Notes under the pieces: model-generated
What the model saw: only the letters and a program-made list of their open reading frames with translations
Databases searched by the model: none
What the model was told of the DNA's origin: nothing
Shown here: in pieces, positions 36,917 through 46,835 of the stretch
Layout of the letters: the number at the start of each line of letters is the position of its first letter
Numbering within the stretch: the first letter of the stretch is position 1
DNA from: Primorskyibacter flagellatus
GTDB taxonomy: Bacteria; Pseudomonadota; Alphaproteobacteria; Rhodobacterales; Rhodobacteraceae
Direction: 5' to 3'
Assembly: GCF_900176485.1 (NCBI RefSeq)
Contig: NZ_FWYD01000003.1
Coordinates: 248,001-312,000 of the forward strand
DNA: 64,000 bases
Made by a program: the position numbers and the translations under genes

Positions 36917-37861
36917 TTAGTCCTTGGGTGATGCGGTTCCGATCTTGCGTTCCTTCTGGCGCGCGCGAAACCGTTCCCGGCTAAGCGTGAAAAGACCCGA
37001 GGCGACGATGATGGCGCAGCCGATCAGGGTCCAACGGTCCGGCAAATCGCCAAACGCGAAATATCCGTAAAGCGTCGCCCAGATGATCAGTGAATATTGC
37101 AGCGGGGCGACAACAACGGCTTGGGCCATCTCAAGCGCGCGGATGATCAGCAATTCGCCAATGGCTGCGGCAATCGCAATTGCGATCAGATAGGCTATCA
37201 CCCGTGGATCGGTCGGTGTGATCCAGACAAACGGCATGGCCAGCGAAATCAGCACGGTCGCCGAGATCGAGGTGTAGGCGACGGTCGTGGCAATGCCGTC
37301 TTCCCCGGACAACAACCGCGACAGAATTTGCCGGGTGGCGAAGCACAAAGCGGCAAGGACGATGAAAAAGATTGCCGGGTCAAACACGCCAAAGCCTGGA
37401 CGGATCACGATCAGCATCCCTAGAAAGCCGGTTGCCACAGCCAACCAGCGACGCATGCCGACGGGCTCTTTCAACACCAGTGCCCCTGCGACGGTTACAA
37501 CAAACGGGGCGATGAAGGTCACGGCGGTCGCGTCCGCAAGCGGCACTTTGCTGACGCCGAAGATGAACAGAGTTGCAGAGACGGCCGCGAGTGTGCCGCG
37601 CGAAATCTGTATGCCGGGATGCGCCGTCCGCAGTATTTTAGGGCCTTTGATGCATAGCAGGACCAGTACGCCCAGAAACAACCCGATCAGGCGGAACCAG
37701 ACAATCTGGCCCGGATGCAACGATTCCGTCAGCAGCTTTGCCAGCAGATCGGTGCCGGCAAAGGCAAAAAATCCCAAAGCCATGAGGATGGTGCCACGCG
37801 TATTGTCGGACGGCGCAGGACTGCGCTGCGCCCGCAGGGGGGCTGAGGGATGAATTGCCAT
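36917..37861 (-). CDS. DMT superfamily (EamA) transporter
   Basis: A 314-residue inner-membrane protein with ten predicted spans in two EamA repeats (about 25-150 and 165-295). Conserved PLADATAVTFIAPFVV in the first and RALEMAQAVVVAPLQY in the second half are typical of the RhaT/EamA group that exports or imports metabolites. Substrate unknown. ATG at 37861 preferred over longer upstream frames, which carry no recognisable sequence. Confidence 0.85.
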   Translation of the reverse strand: MAIHPSAPLRAQRSPAPSDNTRGTILMALGFFAFAGTDLLAKLLTESLHPGQIVWFRLIGLFLGVLVLLCIKGPKILRTAHPGIQISRGTLAAVSATLFIFGVSKVPLADATAVTFIAPFVVTVAGALVLKEPVGMRRWLAVATGFLGMLIVIRPGFGVFDPAIFFIVLAALCFATRQILSRLLSGEDGIATTVAYTSISATVLISLAMPFVWITPTDPRVIAYLIAIAIAAAIGELLIIRALEMAQAVVVAPLQYSLIIWATLYGYFAFGDLPDRWTLIGCAIIVASGLFTLSRERFRARQKERKIGTASPKD

Positions 37862-38005
37862 ATCGGAGCCTTGTGCGAATCTTCCCGGCAAGCGGGGCGT
37901 GGCCATCCAATCACGAAACCGCGCGCATTGCACGGCACCCCCGCGGATTTGAGGCAGGGGCCTTCTGGCGAAGATCGTTTCTGCAAGAAATCTGGAACCC
38001 GCCCG

Positions 38006-38034
38006 TTGACACGGCCCTGCGACATGCCTACCTA
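38006..38034 (+). promoter_or_regulatory. Predicted groESL promoter
   Basis: TTGACA at 38006-38011 and TACCTA at 38029-38034 with a 17-base spacer. The CIRCE operator begins 7 bases after the -10, so the transcription start should lie at its edge, the normal arrangement for HrcA-repressed chaperonin operons. Confidence 0.5.
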
Positions 38035-38041
38035 AGCGTCG

Positions 38042-38068
38042 TTAGCACTCGACCGATGCGAGTGATAA
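38042..38068. promoter_or_regulatory. CIRCE operator (HrcA site) upstream of groES
   Basis: TTAGCACTC (38042-38050), nine bases, GAGTGATAA (38060-38068). It matches the CIRCE consensus except for one base in the right arm (A for C). It lies 61 bases before the groES ATG and implies HrcA repression of groESL in this organism; hrcA itself is not in the window. Confidence 0.9.
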
Positions 38069-38129
38069 CGATCCTGCCGGATGCCACCGGAGGGTCTGAG
38101 GAAACTTAAGAGCCAGGGAGCTTCTTACA

Positions 38130-38441
38130 ATGGCATTCAAACCGCTTCATGACCGTGTGCTGGTCCGCCGTGTAGAAAGCGACGAAAAAACCAAGGGTGG
38201 CCTGATCATTCCAGACAGTGCCAAGGAAAAGCCCGCTGAAGGTATCGTCGTTTCTTGTGGCGAAGGCGCACGCAAGGATTCAGGCGAACTGATCGACATG
38301 GCCGTATCGGCCGGCGACAAGATCCTGTTCGGCAAATGGTCCGGCACCGAGGTCACCGTAGATGGCGAAGAACTTCTTATCATGAAGGAAAGCGACATTC
38401 TCGGGATCATCGAGGACGACGCAGCCGCCAAGGCCGCCTGA
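38130..38441 (+). CDS. groES: Co-chaperonin GroES
   Basis: A 103-residue Cpn10. [32 protein letters not shown] (here cut to [11 protein letters not shown] and GGLIIPD) is the GroES N-terminus with the mobile loop, and the C-terminus [14 protein letters not shown] segment is present. It forms the heptameric lid of GroEL. AGGGAG precedes the ATG; groEL follows after 57 bases. Confidence 0.98.
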   Translation: MAFKPLHDRVLVRRVESDEKTKGGLIIPDSAKEKPAEGIVVSCGEGARKDSGELIDMAVSAGDKILFGKWSGTEVTVDGEELLIMKESDILGIIEDDAAAKAA

Positions 38442-38492
38442 TCCATCGCGATCAACCCCATATCCAGAAATTTACGGAAACCTGAGGAGTAA

Positions 38493-40142
<1,650 letters not shown>

Positions 40143-40165
40143 TCTGCCCCTTTGGCAAACTGATT

Positions 40166-40195
40166 GGGGGTCGCCTTCGGGCGGCCCCCTTTTCG
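40166..40195 (+). terminator. Intrinsic terminator of groESL
   Basis: GGGGGTCGCC (40166-40175), TTCG tetraloop, GGCGGCCCCC (40180-40189), then TTTTCGTTTC. Ten-bp stem with one G-T pair and a UUCG loop; textbook form. Confidence 0.9.
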
Positions 40196-40288
40196 TTTCT
40201 GCAAACCGCATCAAATCTTTGATTGACCAAGCGTCAACTTTATCCTTTTCGCGGTGCGTTATTTCATCTTATGGTTGTTGTGATTTGG

Positions 40289-40302
40289 TTGATTGCAATC
40301 AA
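40289..40302. promoter_or_regulatory. FNR/FnrL box upstream of the tail-collar gene
   Basis: TTGATTGCAATCAA is a perfect match to the FNR consensus TTGAT-N4-ATCAA and a perfect palindrome. It ends 23 bases before the ATG at 40326, so binding would fall at or just downstream of the promoter and might repress, unless transcription starts close to the ATG. Confidence 0.6.
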
Positions 40303-40325
40303 ATTTCGAACTATCAGGAGAGAAA

Positions 40326-40967
40326 ATGTTGAAATCACTGGCAATTATTGCCGCCGCAGCCGGAATGATGTTGACCAGCGCGCCGGGCGCGGCGCTCGCA
40401 GGTCCGGACCCCTATATGGGGGATATCGTCATGGTCGGAGAAAACTACTGCCCGCGCGGCTGGGCCGAAACCAACGGTCAACTCATGCCCATCTCTCAGT
40501 ATTCAGCGCTGTTTTCGTTGTTGGGCACGACCTACGGCGGCGATGGACGCACCACATTCGCCTTGCCGAACCTGCAATCGCGGGTCGTGGTCGGTATGGG
40601 GCAGGGCGCAGGACTAGCCAACATCCGTCAAGGTCAGATGGGCGGGGTCGAGACAGTGACGATCACGCAGGCACAACTGCCGAACCACACCCATGTGGCG
40701 ACCAGCACGGCCTCGACGGTGCTGAATGCGACCAATGAAGGCGCGACCGAACAAAGCCCCGAGGGCGCAATCCTTGCCGAGGGCAGCGGGGCCAATTACG
40801 ATAGCGGTGCCGCAGTCGATGCCACGTTGCGCAGCGATGCGGCGACCACGACCGTCAGCACGACGATCGGCGCAACCGGCGGAAGCCAACCCATGACCGT
40901 GGTGCAGCCCTATGTCGGGATGAAGTTCTGCATCGCCATCACGGGTGCGTATCCCAGCCGCTCGTGA
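40326..40967 (+). CDS. Secreted tail-collar domain protein (MdpB/phage tail fibre-like)
   Basis: A 213-residue protein: signal peptide (MLKSLAIIAAAAGMML..., cleaved near ALA-G), then a Tail Collar domain (GENYCPRGWAETNGQLMPIS; TYGGDGRTTFALPNLQSRV), and a Thr/Ser/Ala-rich C-terminal half. The domain is known from phage tail fibres and microcystin-dependent proteins, but here there is a signal peptide and no phage gene nearby. AGGAGAG precedes the ATG. Function unknown; possibly a surface or periplasmic adhesin-like protein. Confidence 0.8.
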   Translation: MLKSLAIIAAAAGMMLTSAPGAALAGPDPYMGDIVMVGENYCPRGWAETNGQLMPISQYSALFSLLGTTYGGDGRTTFALPNLQSRVVVGMGQGAGLANIRQGQMGGVETVTITQAQLPNHTHVATSTASTVLNATNEGATEQSPEGAILAEGSGANYDSGAAVDATLRSDAATTTVSTTIGATGGSQPMTVVQPYVGMKFCIAITGAYPSRS

Positions 40968-40980
40968 CGCTGAAGGAAAC

Positions 40981-41520
40981 ATGCAAATCGAAACGATGGG
41001 GCGCCCGGTGCGCCCCTTCCGACAGGAGAAACCTCTGGTGATCCGACGTCCGGGATTTTTGCGCGAAATGCGCGGCACGGAACTGTCTCAGGTGGACCGT
41101 TTGCTGAAAAACGCGTTCGGGCGGCGCGACGAGGCTGATTTGGTCAAGAAGCTGCGCAGTGACCGGGTGCTGGCAGGGGAGCAGGTGTTGCCGTTTGAGG
41201 ACGGCATTGCGGGCTACGCCGCCCTGTCTGAAATGCGCAGCCCGGAAGGCTGGCTTTGCCTTGCCCCGGTTGCCATCGCGCCCGAGTTTCAGGGATTTGG
41301 CCATGGCCGTCGCATGGTGGGGATCCTGGCGGACTGGGCGCGCAGGTCGGGCGTATTCCTTGTGGTTCTGGGCGAACCGGAGTTTTACCGTCGCTGCGGG
41401 TTTTCGTCAGAACGCGCCGCAGGTCTCAGCGCGCCCTATCCCGTGTCACATCTGTTGTTGGCCGGGCCGGGCGAAGACGCGCCGAAGGAAACGCTGAAAT
41501 ATCCCCACGCTTTCGGCTGA
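40981..41520 (+). CDS. GNAT family N-acetyltransferase
   Basis: A 179-residue GNAT protein: APVAIAPEFQGFGHGRRMV (about 95-113) has the acetyl-CoA loop QGFGHG, and FYRRCGFS is the late motif. It resembles YhbS-type acetyltransferases. Substrate unknown. ATG at 40981 follows GAAGGAAAC, 13 bases after the tail-collar stop, so the two may be co-transcribed. Confidence 0.82.
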   Translation: MQIETMGRPVRPFRQEKPLVIRRPGFLREMRGTELSQVDRLLKNAFGRRDEADLVKKLRSDRVLAGEQVLPFEDGIAGYAALSEMRSPEGWLCLAPVAIAPEFQGFGHGRRMVGILADWARRSGVFLVVLGEPEFYRRCGFSSERAAGLSAPYPVSHLLLAGPGEDAPKETLKYPHAFG

Positions 41521-41524
41521 GCAG

Positions 41525-41962
41525 TCAGTAGGCCAGCGGCTCGATCGGATCATACAGCGGCAGCGAGGGCGGCCCGAATGCCACTTGCGCAAGGCTGTCG
41601 GGTTTGTGTCGCAGGGCGGCCAGTTCGGTCTGCGTGACCCACAGACGCCGGTTCACCACGCCTTCGGGATCTGTCCAGGCACCGTGACGGTCGCCGGCGG
41701 TGATCCGGCAGTGAAAGAACAGTTCGACCTGATGAAAGCAGCGCGCTTCGTCGTGATATTCGTTCAGCAGGCAGACCGGGCCGACATCGATCGTCAGGCC
41801 GCATTCCTCCCACACTTCGCGCGCAAGATTTTCCGGCAAGGACTGATGCATTTCCGCGCCGCCACCGGGGGCGCACCACAGGTCACTGTCTTTCCATGCG
41901 TTGACGATCAACAGGCGCGCATCTTCGACAATGATGGCGCGCAGGGCAAGACGTGGCGGCAT
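41525..41962 (-). CDS. NUDIX hydrolase
   Basis: A 145-residue NUDIX protein with the box GGGAEMHQSLPENLAREVWEECGL (signature Gx5Ex7REUxEExGU; residues REVWEE visible, about 32-55). Hydrolyses a nucleoside diphosphate linked to another moiety; the substrate is not evident. Divergent from the lipase gene and convergent with the GNAT gene. Confidence 0.85.
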   Translation of the reverse strand: MPPRLALRAIIVEDARLLIVNAWKDSDLWCAPGGGAEMHQSLPENLAREVWEECGLTIDVGPVCLLNEYHDEARCFHQVELFFHCRITAGDRHGAWTDPEGVVNRRLWVTQTELAALRHKPDSLAQVAFGPPSLPLYDPIEPLAY

Positions 41963-42024
41963 AAGGTGGCTCCGTGTGCGATTGCCCCTGTTGTAGGGCC
42001 GCCGGGCGGACTATCTCAAGACGC

Positions 42025-42804
42025 ATGCGGTGGATTTTCCTCATTCTCTTTCTGCTTCCCGGCGCGGCCCTGGCCGATTGCGTGGTGTTGTTGCACGGGC
42101 TGGCGCGGACGCAGGCAAGCCTGACACCAATGGCATGGAGCCTTGAGGCCGCAGGCTACCGCACCGTCAATCCCGGCTACGATTCCACGCATGAGCCGCT
42201 GGAGCCGCTGATGCGGGAAACCCTGCCCGCCGCAGTTGCGCAATGCGGCGAGGACCGCGTGCATTTCGTCACCCATTCGATGGGGGGTATCCTGCTGCGT
42301 CTTTGGCTGGCAGAAGGCAACCGGCCGGAAAACATGGGCCGCGTCGTGATGCTTGGCCCGCCAAACGCGGGCAGTGAACTGGTGGACCATCTGCGCAGTC
42401 TGGCGGCTTTTGGATGGGTCAATGGCCCGGCGGGCGACCAGCTTGCCAGCGACGGGCCGGTGCCGGATTTGCCCCCGGTGGATGCCGATCTTGGTGTGAT
42501 TGCTGGCAATCGCTCGCTGAATCCCATCTTCTCGCTGATGATCGACGGGGCGGATGACGGCAAGGTGTCCGTCGAGTCCACCCGTGTCGCGGGCATGGAC
42601 GATTTCATCGTGCTGCCCGTCACCCACACGTTCATGATGCAAAGCCCGCTGGTGATTGCGCAGGTTCTGGAATATCTGGGCACCGGCCATTTCAGGCCGG
42701 ATATGGGATGGGCAGAAGTGCTGGATCGCAGCGGCCTGACCTGTGCCGTGAAGGGCTGTCTGGAGGATGACGATGACCCGACCGACTTTGGGCCCAGCCC
42801 TTGA
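42025..42804 (+). CDS. Secreted alpha/beta hydrolase (triacylglycerol lipase-like)
   Basis: A 259-residue hydrolase with a signal peptide ([17 protein letters not shown]), [10 protein letters not shown] (oxyanion-hole region), nucleophile THSMGG (Ser85) and VTHTFMM carrying a candidate catalytic His. Two Cys pairs suggest disulfides in the periplasm. Likely a lipase or esterase. The last 32 bases overlap the PhnM-like gene, so the two are translationally coupled. Confidence 0.8.
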   Translation: MRWIFLILFLLPGAALADCVVLLHGLARTQASLTPMAWSLEAAGYRTVNPGYDSTHEPLEPLMRETLPAAVAQCGEDRVHFVTHSMGGILLRLWLAEGNRPENMGRVVMLGPPNAGSELVDHLRSLAAFGWVNGPAGDQLASDGPVPDLPPVDADLGVIAGNRSLNPIFSLMIDGADDGKVSVESTRVAGMDDFIVLPVTHTFMMQSPLVIAQVLEYLGTGHFRPDMGWAEVLDRSGLTCAVKGCLEDDDDPTDFGPSP

Positions 42805-43939
42805 CCTGACGCTGACAGGCGCGCGTGTCCTTCGCCCCGGTGGGTTCGATGGCGGCGCGCTTTCTGTGTCGGGCGGGGTGATTGCCGACGCGCCCGCAGG
42901 GCGGCAGGTGGATCTGACGGGTTGTCTGGTCCTGCCGGGTCTCATTGACGTGCATGGTGACGGGTTCGAACGGCACATGGCGCCGCGCCGTGGTGCACTG
43001 CGCGAGGCTGAAAATGGTGTGATTGCCACGGCGGCAGAGCTGGCGGTTAACGGCATCACCACCGGCGTGATGGCGCAGTTCTTCAGTTGGGAAGGCGGGC
43101 TGCGCAGTCCCGACTTCGCCGCATCGGTCTTTGGGGCCGTGGGAGCTGTGCGCGACAGCCTGCCGGTGGATCTGCAACTGCAATTGCGGTTGGAGACACA
43201 TATGATGGACGACTTCCCGCAGATGCTGGACATGGTCGCGGCACATGACATTTCCTACGTTGTGCTGAACGACCACCTGCCGCACAAACGCCTGTCAGAG
43301 GGACGCAAACCCCCGCGCCTGACCGGACAGGCGCTGAAATCCGGCCGCTCGCCCGAAAAGCTGCTGGCCCTGATGCAGGGGCTGCATGCCCGAAGCGCAG
43401 AGGTGCCAGAGGCCGTGGTGGCGCTCTGCCAGAGATTGACCGCGCGCGGTGTCCGGCTGGGCAGCCACGACGACCACACGGCAGAGGTGCGTGCGGATTG
43501 GCGGGCCATGGGGGTGCATGTGTCCGAATTTCCCGAGACATTCGAGGCCGCCTCTGCCGCGCGGCAAGGTGGTGATGCGGTGGTTCTGGGGGCGCCGAAC
43601 GTGGTGCGCGGGGCCAGCCATGCGGGCAACGCCTCGGCCACGGAACTGGTGCGCGAGGGGCTGTGCGATGCGCTGGCCTCGGATTACCACTACCCGGCGA
43701 TGCGGCAGGCGGTCTGGCGGCTGGTCGAACAGGACATCCTGACATTGCAGGACGCATGGGCGCTGGTGTCCAGCGGTCCTGCACGGGTGCTGGGCCTGAC
43801 CGATCGCGGTGTGCTTGAACAGGGAAAGCGCGCCGATCTGCTGGTGCTGGACGCAGATACACAGCGCGTGGGGGCGGTGATCAGCGGCGGACATATCGCC
43901 TATCTGACTGGACGGATCGCGGCGCGCTTTCTGGCCTGA
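42773..43939 (+). CDS. PhnM-like amidohydrolase (alpha-D-ribose 1-methylphosphonate 5-triphosphate diphosphatase family)
   Basis: A 388-residue amidohydrolase-superfamily protein. [20 protein letters not shown] (about 52-71), [37 protein letters not shown] and SDYHYPAM follow PhnM almost block by block. PhnM releases pyrophosphate in C-P lyase phosphonate degradation. No other phn gene is present, so a different substrate is possible. ATG at 42773 is preferred because GGAGG lies 6 bases upstream; ATG 42767 is the alternative. Overlaps the lipase gene. Confidence 0.8.
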   Translation: MTRPTLGPALDLTLTGARVLRPGGFDGGALSVSGGVIADAPAGRQVDLTGCLVLPGLIDVHGDGFERHMAPRRGALREAENGVIATAAELAVNGITTGVMAQFFSWEGGLRSPDFAASVFGAVGAVRDSLPVDLQLQLRLETHMMDDFPQMLDMVAAHDISYVVLNDHLPHKRLSEGRKPPRLTGQALKSGRSPEKLLALMQGLHARSAEVPEAVVALCQRLTARGVRLGSHDDHTAEVRADWRAMGVHVSEFPETFEAASAARQGGDAVVLGAPNVVRGASHAGNASATELVREGLCDALASDYHYPAMRQAVWRLVEQDILTLQDAWALVSSGPARVLGLTDRGVLEQGKRADLLVLDADTQRVGAVISGGHIAYLTGRIAARFLA

Positions 43940-44032
43940 GCCGTGCGGCTGGCTGCTGTGACTTTTCCGGCGATGCCAAAGGATATGTCGAAAATCAGGC
44001 GATGCATGGTCGTGTGACGTCTGGAGTGAGGC

Positions 44033-45103
44033 CTAGGCCTTCTGAATACGGTTCACATGGCCCATCTTGCGGCCGGGTTTGACCTCGGCCTTGCCGTAGA
44101 GGTGCAGCGCACAACCTGGTTCTGCGGCAAGATCCGGCACGCGGTCCATATCGTCGCCGATCAGATTTTCCATCACCACATCCGTGTGTCGCTGCCCGTC
44201 GCCAAGCGGCCAGCCCGCGACCGCGCGGATGTGCTGCTCGAACTGATCGATGGCACAGCCATTCTGTGTCCAATGGCCGGAATTGTGCACACGCGGCGCG
44301 ATTTCGTTCACGATCAACCCCTTGGGGGTCACGAACAGTTCCACGCCCATGACACCGACATAGTTCAGCGCATTCAGAATCCGCGCGGCCAGCAGAACAG
44401 CATCCGAGCGTTGCGCAGAGCTTAGCCGCGCAGGCACGGTGGTGGTGCGCAGGATGCCGTCCTTATGTACATTCTCGCCCGGATCGAAGGCCGCAACGGA
44501 GCCGTCCAGCCCGCGCGCGGCAATCACGGACACTTCGTGGCTGAAATCCACAAACCCTTCGAGGATCGCAGGCGACCCGGCCATATCGGACAATGCCTGC
44601 GCGGCCTCTTGCGGTGCCGAGATGCGCGCCTGCCCCTTGCCATCGTAGCCGAAACGACGGGTTTTCAGGATCGCGGACATGCCGATTTGTGTCAGCGCGG
44701 TGTCCAGATCTTCGGCAGTATCAACCGCCTTGTAAGGCGCGGTCGTCAATCCCAGATCGTTGAGGAAATCTTTCTCTGTCAGGCGGTCCTGACTGACGCG
44801 CAACGCCTCGCGGCCCGGAAAGACGGGGGTGATGGCCTCCAGCACGTCCAGCGCCTGGGTCGGGATGTTCTCGAACTCGTAGGTGATGACATCGACACTG
44901 TTCGCAAAGGCGGTCAGGGCGGTGGCATCTTCATAGGGCGCTGTCGTCACGGCATGGGCAACGTCGCCCGCCGGCGGATTGGCACCCGGCTCGAAGATAT
45001 GGGTGCGCAGGCCCAGCCGTGCCGCTGCGACTGACAGCATCCGGCCAAGCTGGCCACCGCCCAGAATGCCGATGGTCGATCCTGTGGGAAGCGGGTTTGT
45101 CAT
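44033..45103 (-). CDS. purK: 5-(carboxyamino)imidazole ribonucleotide synthase
   Basis: A 356-residue ATP-grasp enzyme: STIGILGGGQLGRML (about 9-23), YEFENIP, LKTRRFGYDGKGQ and EIAPRVHNSGHWT are PurK signatures. Carboxylates AIR with ATP and bicarbonate. The ATG at 45103 has GGAGG nine bases upstream. purE lies 79 bases upstream in the same direction, so the two form a purEK unit. Confidence 0.95.
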   Translation of the reverse strand: MTNPLPTGSTIGILGGGQLGRMLSVAAARLGLRTHIFEPGANPPAGDVAHAVTTAPYEDATALTAFANSVDVITYEFENIPTQALDVLEAITPVFPGREALRVSQDRLTEKDFLNDLGLTTAPYKAVDTAEDLDTALTQIGMSAILKTRRFGYDGKGQARISAPQEAAQALSDMAGSPAILEGFVDFSHEVSVIAARGLDGSVAAFDPGENVHKDGILRTTTVPARLSSAQRSDAVLLAARILNALNYVGVMGVELFVTPKGLIVNEIAPRVHNSGHWTQNGCAIDQFEQHIRAVAGWPLGDGQRHTDVVMENLIGDDMDRVPDLAAEPGCALHLYGKAEVKPGRKMGHVNRIQKA

Positions 45104-45182
45104 CGTCGGAAACCTCCGGGCTGTGGTCTGGGCCTGTGTTCTTTCGCGGGTTACAGAAGGCCGTGCAGGACCGCAAGCGGCG

Positions 45183-45680
45183 TCAGTCGTCAGTCGGCGT
45201 CTCGGGGATCGACGCGGACAGGGCGATGCGCCACGCGTCCAGCCGCTCTGCCAACGCTGCGTCCTGAAGCGCCAGAATGCCCGCCGCCATCAACCCGGCA
45301 TTGGCGGCACCCGCCGCGCCAATGGCCATAGTGGCCACCGGAAAGCCGCGCGGCATCTGGAGAATGGAATACAGGCTATCGACGCCGGACAATGCGCGGG
45401 TCTGCACCGGCACGCCGATGACCGGCACACGGGTTTTGGAGGCCATCATGCCAGGCAAATGCGCGGCCCCACCGGCCCCTGCGATGATGACCTGAAGGCC
45501 GCGATCCACGGCTGTCTTGCCATAGTCCCACAGGCGGTCCGGCGTGCGATGGGCAGAGACGATGCGCTTTTCATAGGGGACATCAAGCGTGTCCAGCATA
45601 TCCGCAGCTTCCTTCATCGTGGACCAGTCAGACTGGCTGCCCATGATGATACCCACCCGGATCAAAGTGTCGTCGCCCAT
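45183..45680 (-). CDS. purE: 5-(carboxyamino)imidazole ribonucleotide mutase
   Basis: A 165-residue class I Pur[15 protein letters not shown] (about 8-21), [24 protein letters not shown] and [15 protein letters not shown]. Moves the carboxylate from N5-CAIR to give CAIR. ATG at 45680 follows GGAGGG; longer frames are not similar to the family. Confidence 0.95.
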   Translation of the reverse strand: MGDDTLIRVGIIMGSQSDWSTMKEAADMLDTLDVPYEKRIVSAHRTPDRLWDYGKTAVDRGLQVIIAGAGGAAHLPGMMASKTRVPVIGVPVQTRALSGVDSLYSILQMPRGFPVATMAIGAAGAANAGLMAAGILALQDAALAERLDAWRIALSASIPETPTDD

Positions 45681-45741
45681 GCCGCCCTCCGCGAAATCAG
45701 AGCGCGCACTATAGCTGGATCGCATCTGGTGGCAACGATTG

Positions 45742-45966
45742 TCAGGCGATGATGTCGGGCAGCAACCGATCCTCGATCCGGGCGATCAGATCCTTCAGCC
45801 GAAGCTTCTTTTTCTTCAGCCTTTGCAAGGTGATCTGATCCGCCGTGCCGCTTGTGGACAGCGCGCGGATTGCTTCGTCAAGATCGCGATGCTCGCGGCG
45901 AAAAACCTCCAGCTCCACACGCAGCACATCGTCATTCTTCATGGAGAGATCGGTGGGCGCGTTCAT
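45742..45966 (-). CDS. DUF465 (YdcH family) protein
   Basis: A 74-residue protein almost wholly helical: [10 protein letters not shown] followed by [20 protein letters not shown], the YdcH/DUF465 pattern of two antiparallel helices. Function unknown. ATG at 45966 chosen as the usual length. It lies 61 bases upstream of purE and is divergent from hsp20 across a 156-base gap that has the sigma-32-like promoter. Confidence 0.85.
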   Translation of the reverse strand: MNAPTDLSMKNDDVLRVELEVFRREHRDLDEAIRALSTSGTADQITLQRLKKKKLRLKDLIARIEDRLLPDIIA

Positions 45967-46029
45967 GGGATCATACCTGATAGATTGTTCGCTCTTAGGA
46001 TACTGCCTTGCATTGCGTTTGGCAAAGGT

Positions 46030-46058
46030 CTTGCAAGCCTGCAAAGGGCAACCCATAT
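46030..46058 (+). promoter_or_regulatory. Sigma-32 (RpoH)-like promoter upstream of hsp20
   Basis: CTTGCAA (46030-46036) and CCCATAT (46052-46058), 15 bases apart, close to the sigma-32 consensus CTTGAAA / CCCATnT, about 65 bases before the hsp20 ATG. This fits heat-shock control of an Hsp20 gene in a window that also has rpoH2. Confidence 0.55.
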
Positions 46059-46122
46059 TTGTGTTGCGGGGGTGCCTACAAGGGCCGCCGCAGCACTGTC
46101 GCTTGAGTGATAAGGACACGGC

Positions 46123-46536
46123 ATGACGAAACTGACACTAGGCTCATACCCTCATATGTTGGGGTTCGAGCAGCTGGAGCGTGCGTTGGAACGCACCGCG
46201 AAATCCGGCAACGAAGGCTATCCGCCCTACAATATCGAACAAACGTCAGAATGCTCTTACAGAATCACCTTGGCCGTGGCCGGGTTTTCCGAGGGCGATC
46301 TGGCGATTACAGTCGAGGATCGGCAGCTTGTGATCCGTGGCAAGCAGGGCGATGATGATGAGGATCGCATCTTTTTGCACCGTGGCATCGCAGCGCGACA
46401 ATTTCAGCGGTCCTTCGTCTTGGCCGAAGGGGTCGAAGTGGGCGACGCAATCATGGAAAACGGGCTTCTTCATGTCGATCTGGAACGATCGCGACCCGAG
46501 GCCGTTGTCCAGACAATTCAGATCAGGAAAGGCTGA
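46123..46536 (+). CDS. Hsp20/alpha-crystallin family small heat-shock protein
   Basis: A 137-residue IbpA-like chaperone: PPYNIEQTSECSYRITLAVAGF (about 34-55) opens the alpha-crystallin domain, VEDRQLVIRG and the C-terminal NGLLHVDL follow. Holds unfolding proteins in the cytosol. AAGGA precedes the ATG at 46123. The DUF1150 gene follows after 4 bases. Confidence 0.92.
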   Translation: MTKLTLGSYPHMLGFEQLERALERTAKSGNEGYPPYNIEQTSECSYRITLAVAGFSEGDLAITVEDRQLVIRGKQGDDDEDRIFLHRGIAARQFQRSFVLAEGVEVGDAIMENGLLHVDLERSRPEAVVQTIQIRKG

Positions 46537-46540
46537 CGTC

Positions 46541-46768
46541 ATGCATACTGAAATCGAGCTCCCCAAGAAAAATGATGATCGCATCGTATATGTGCGTCCG
46601 GTCGATGTCTCTGAATTGCCCGAAGAGGTTCAGAATCAAGCGGTTGGGATAAAGCAGCTTTACGCCGTCCACAGCGCCGATGGCGAACGGCTGGCTTTGG
46701 TCAAGGATCGCGACATGGCGTTTATCCTTGCGCGACAGAACGATCTGGCACCGGTGACGGTGCATTGA
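46541..46768 (+). CDS. DUF1150 family protein
   Basis: A 75-residue protein: VYVRPVDVSELPEEVQ, then LYAVHSADGERLALVKDRDMAFILAR, the DUF1150 pattern. Function unknown; the family is restricted mainly to alphaproteobacteria and often follows an Hsp20 gene, as here, so a role in the heat-shock response is likely. Start at 46541, within the same operon. Confidence 0.85.
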   Translation: MHTEIELPKKNDDRIVYVRPVDVSELPEEVQNQAVGIKQLYAVHSADGERLALVKDRDMAFILARQNDLAPVTVH

Positions 46769-46790
46769 TCTAGCACGCAACAGGTGATGA

Positions 46791-46835
46791 ACCAACGGCG
46801 GCGCAACCGCGGGTGAACGGGGTTGCGCCGCTGGT
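46791..46835 (+). terminator. Strong hairpin after the hsp20-DUF1150 operon
   Basis: GCGGCGCAACC (46798-46808) and GGTTGCGCCGC (46821-46831) form a perfect 11-bp stem with a 12-base loop; ACCA/TGGT extend it past a bulge. It begins 23 bases after the DUF1150 stop. There is no T tract, so it may be a Rho-dependent end, a 3' processing stem, or an RNA structure. Confidence 0.4.

Noticed and set aside
40326..40967. Prophage remnant
   Set aside because: Only one phage-like domain, with a signal peptide, and no integrase, terminase, capsid or att-like repeats around it.
44029..44040. AGGCCTAGGCCT palindrome at the 3' end of purK
   Set aside because: Short, contains the purK stop codon, no T tract; likely chance.
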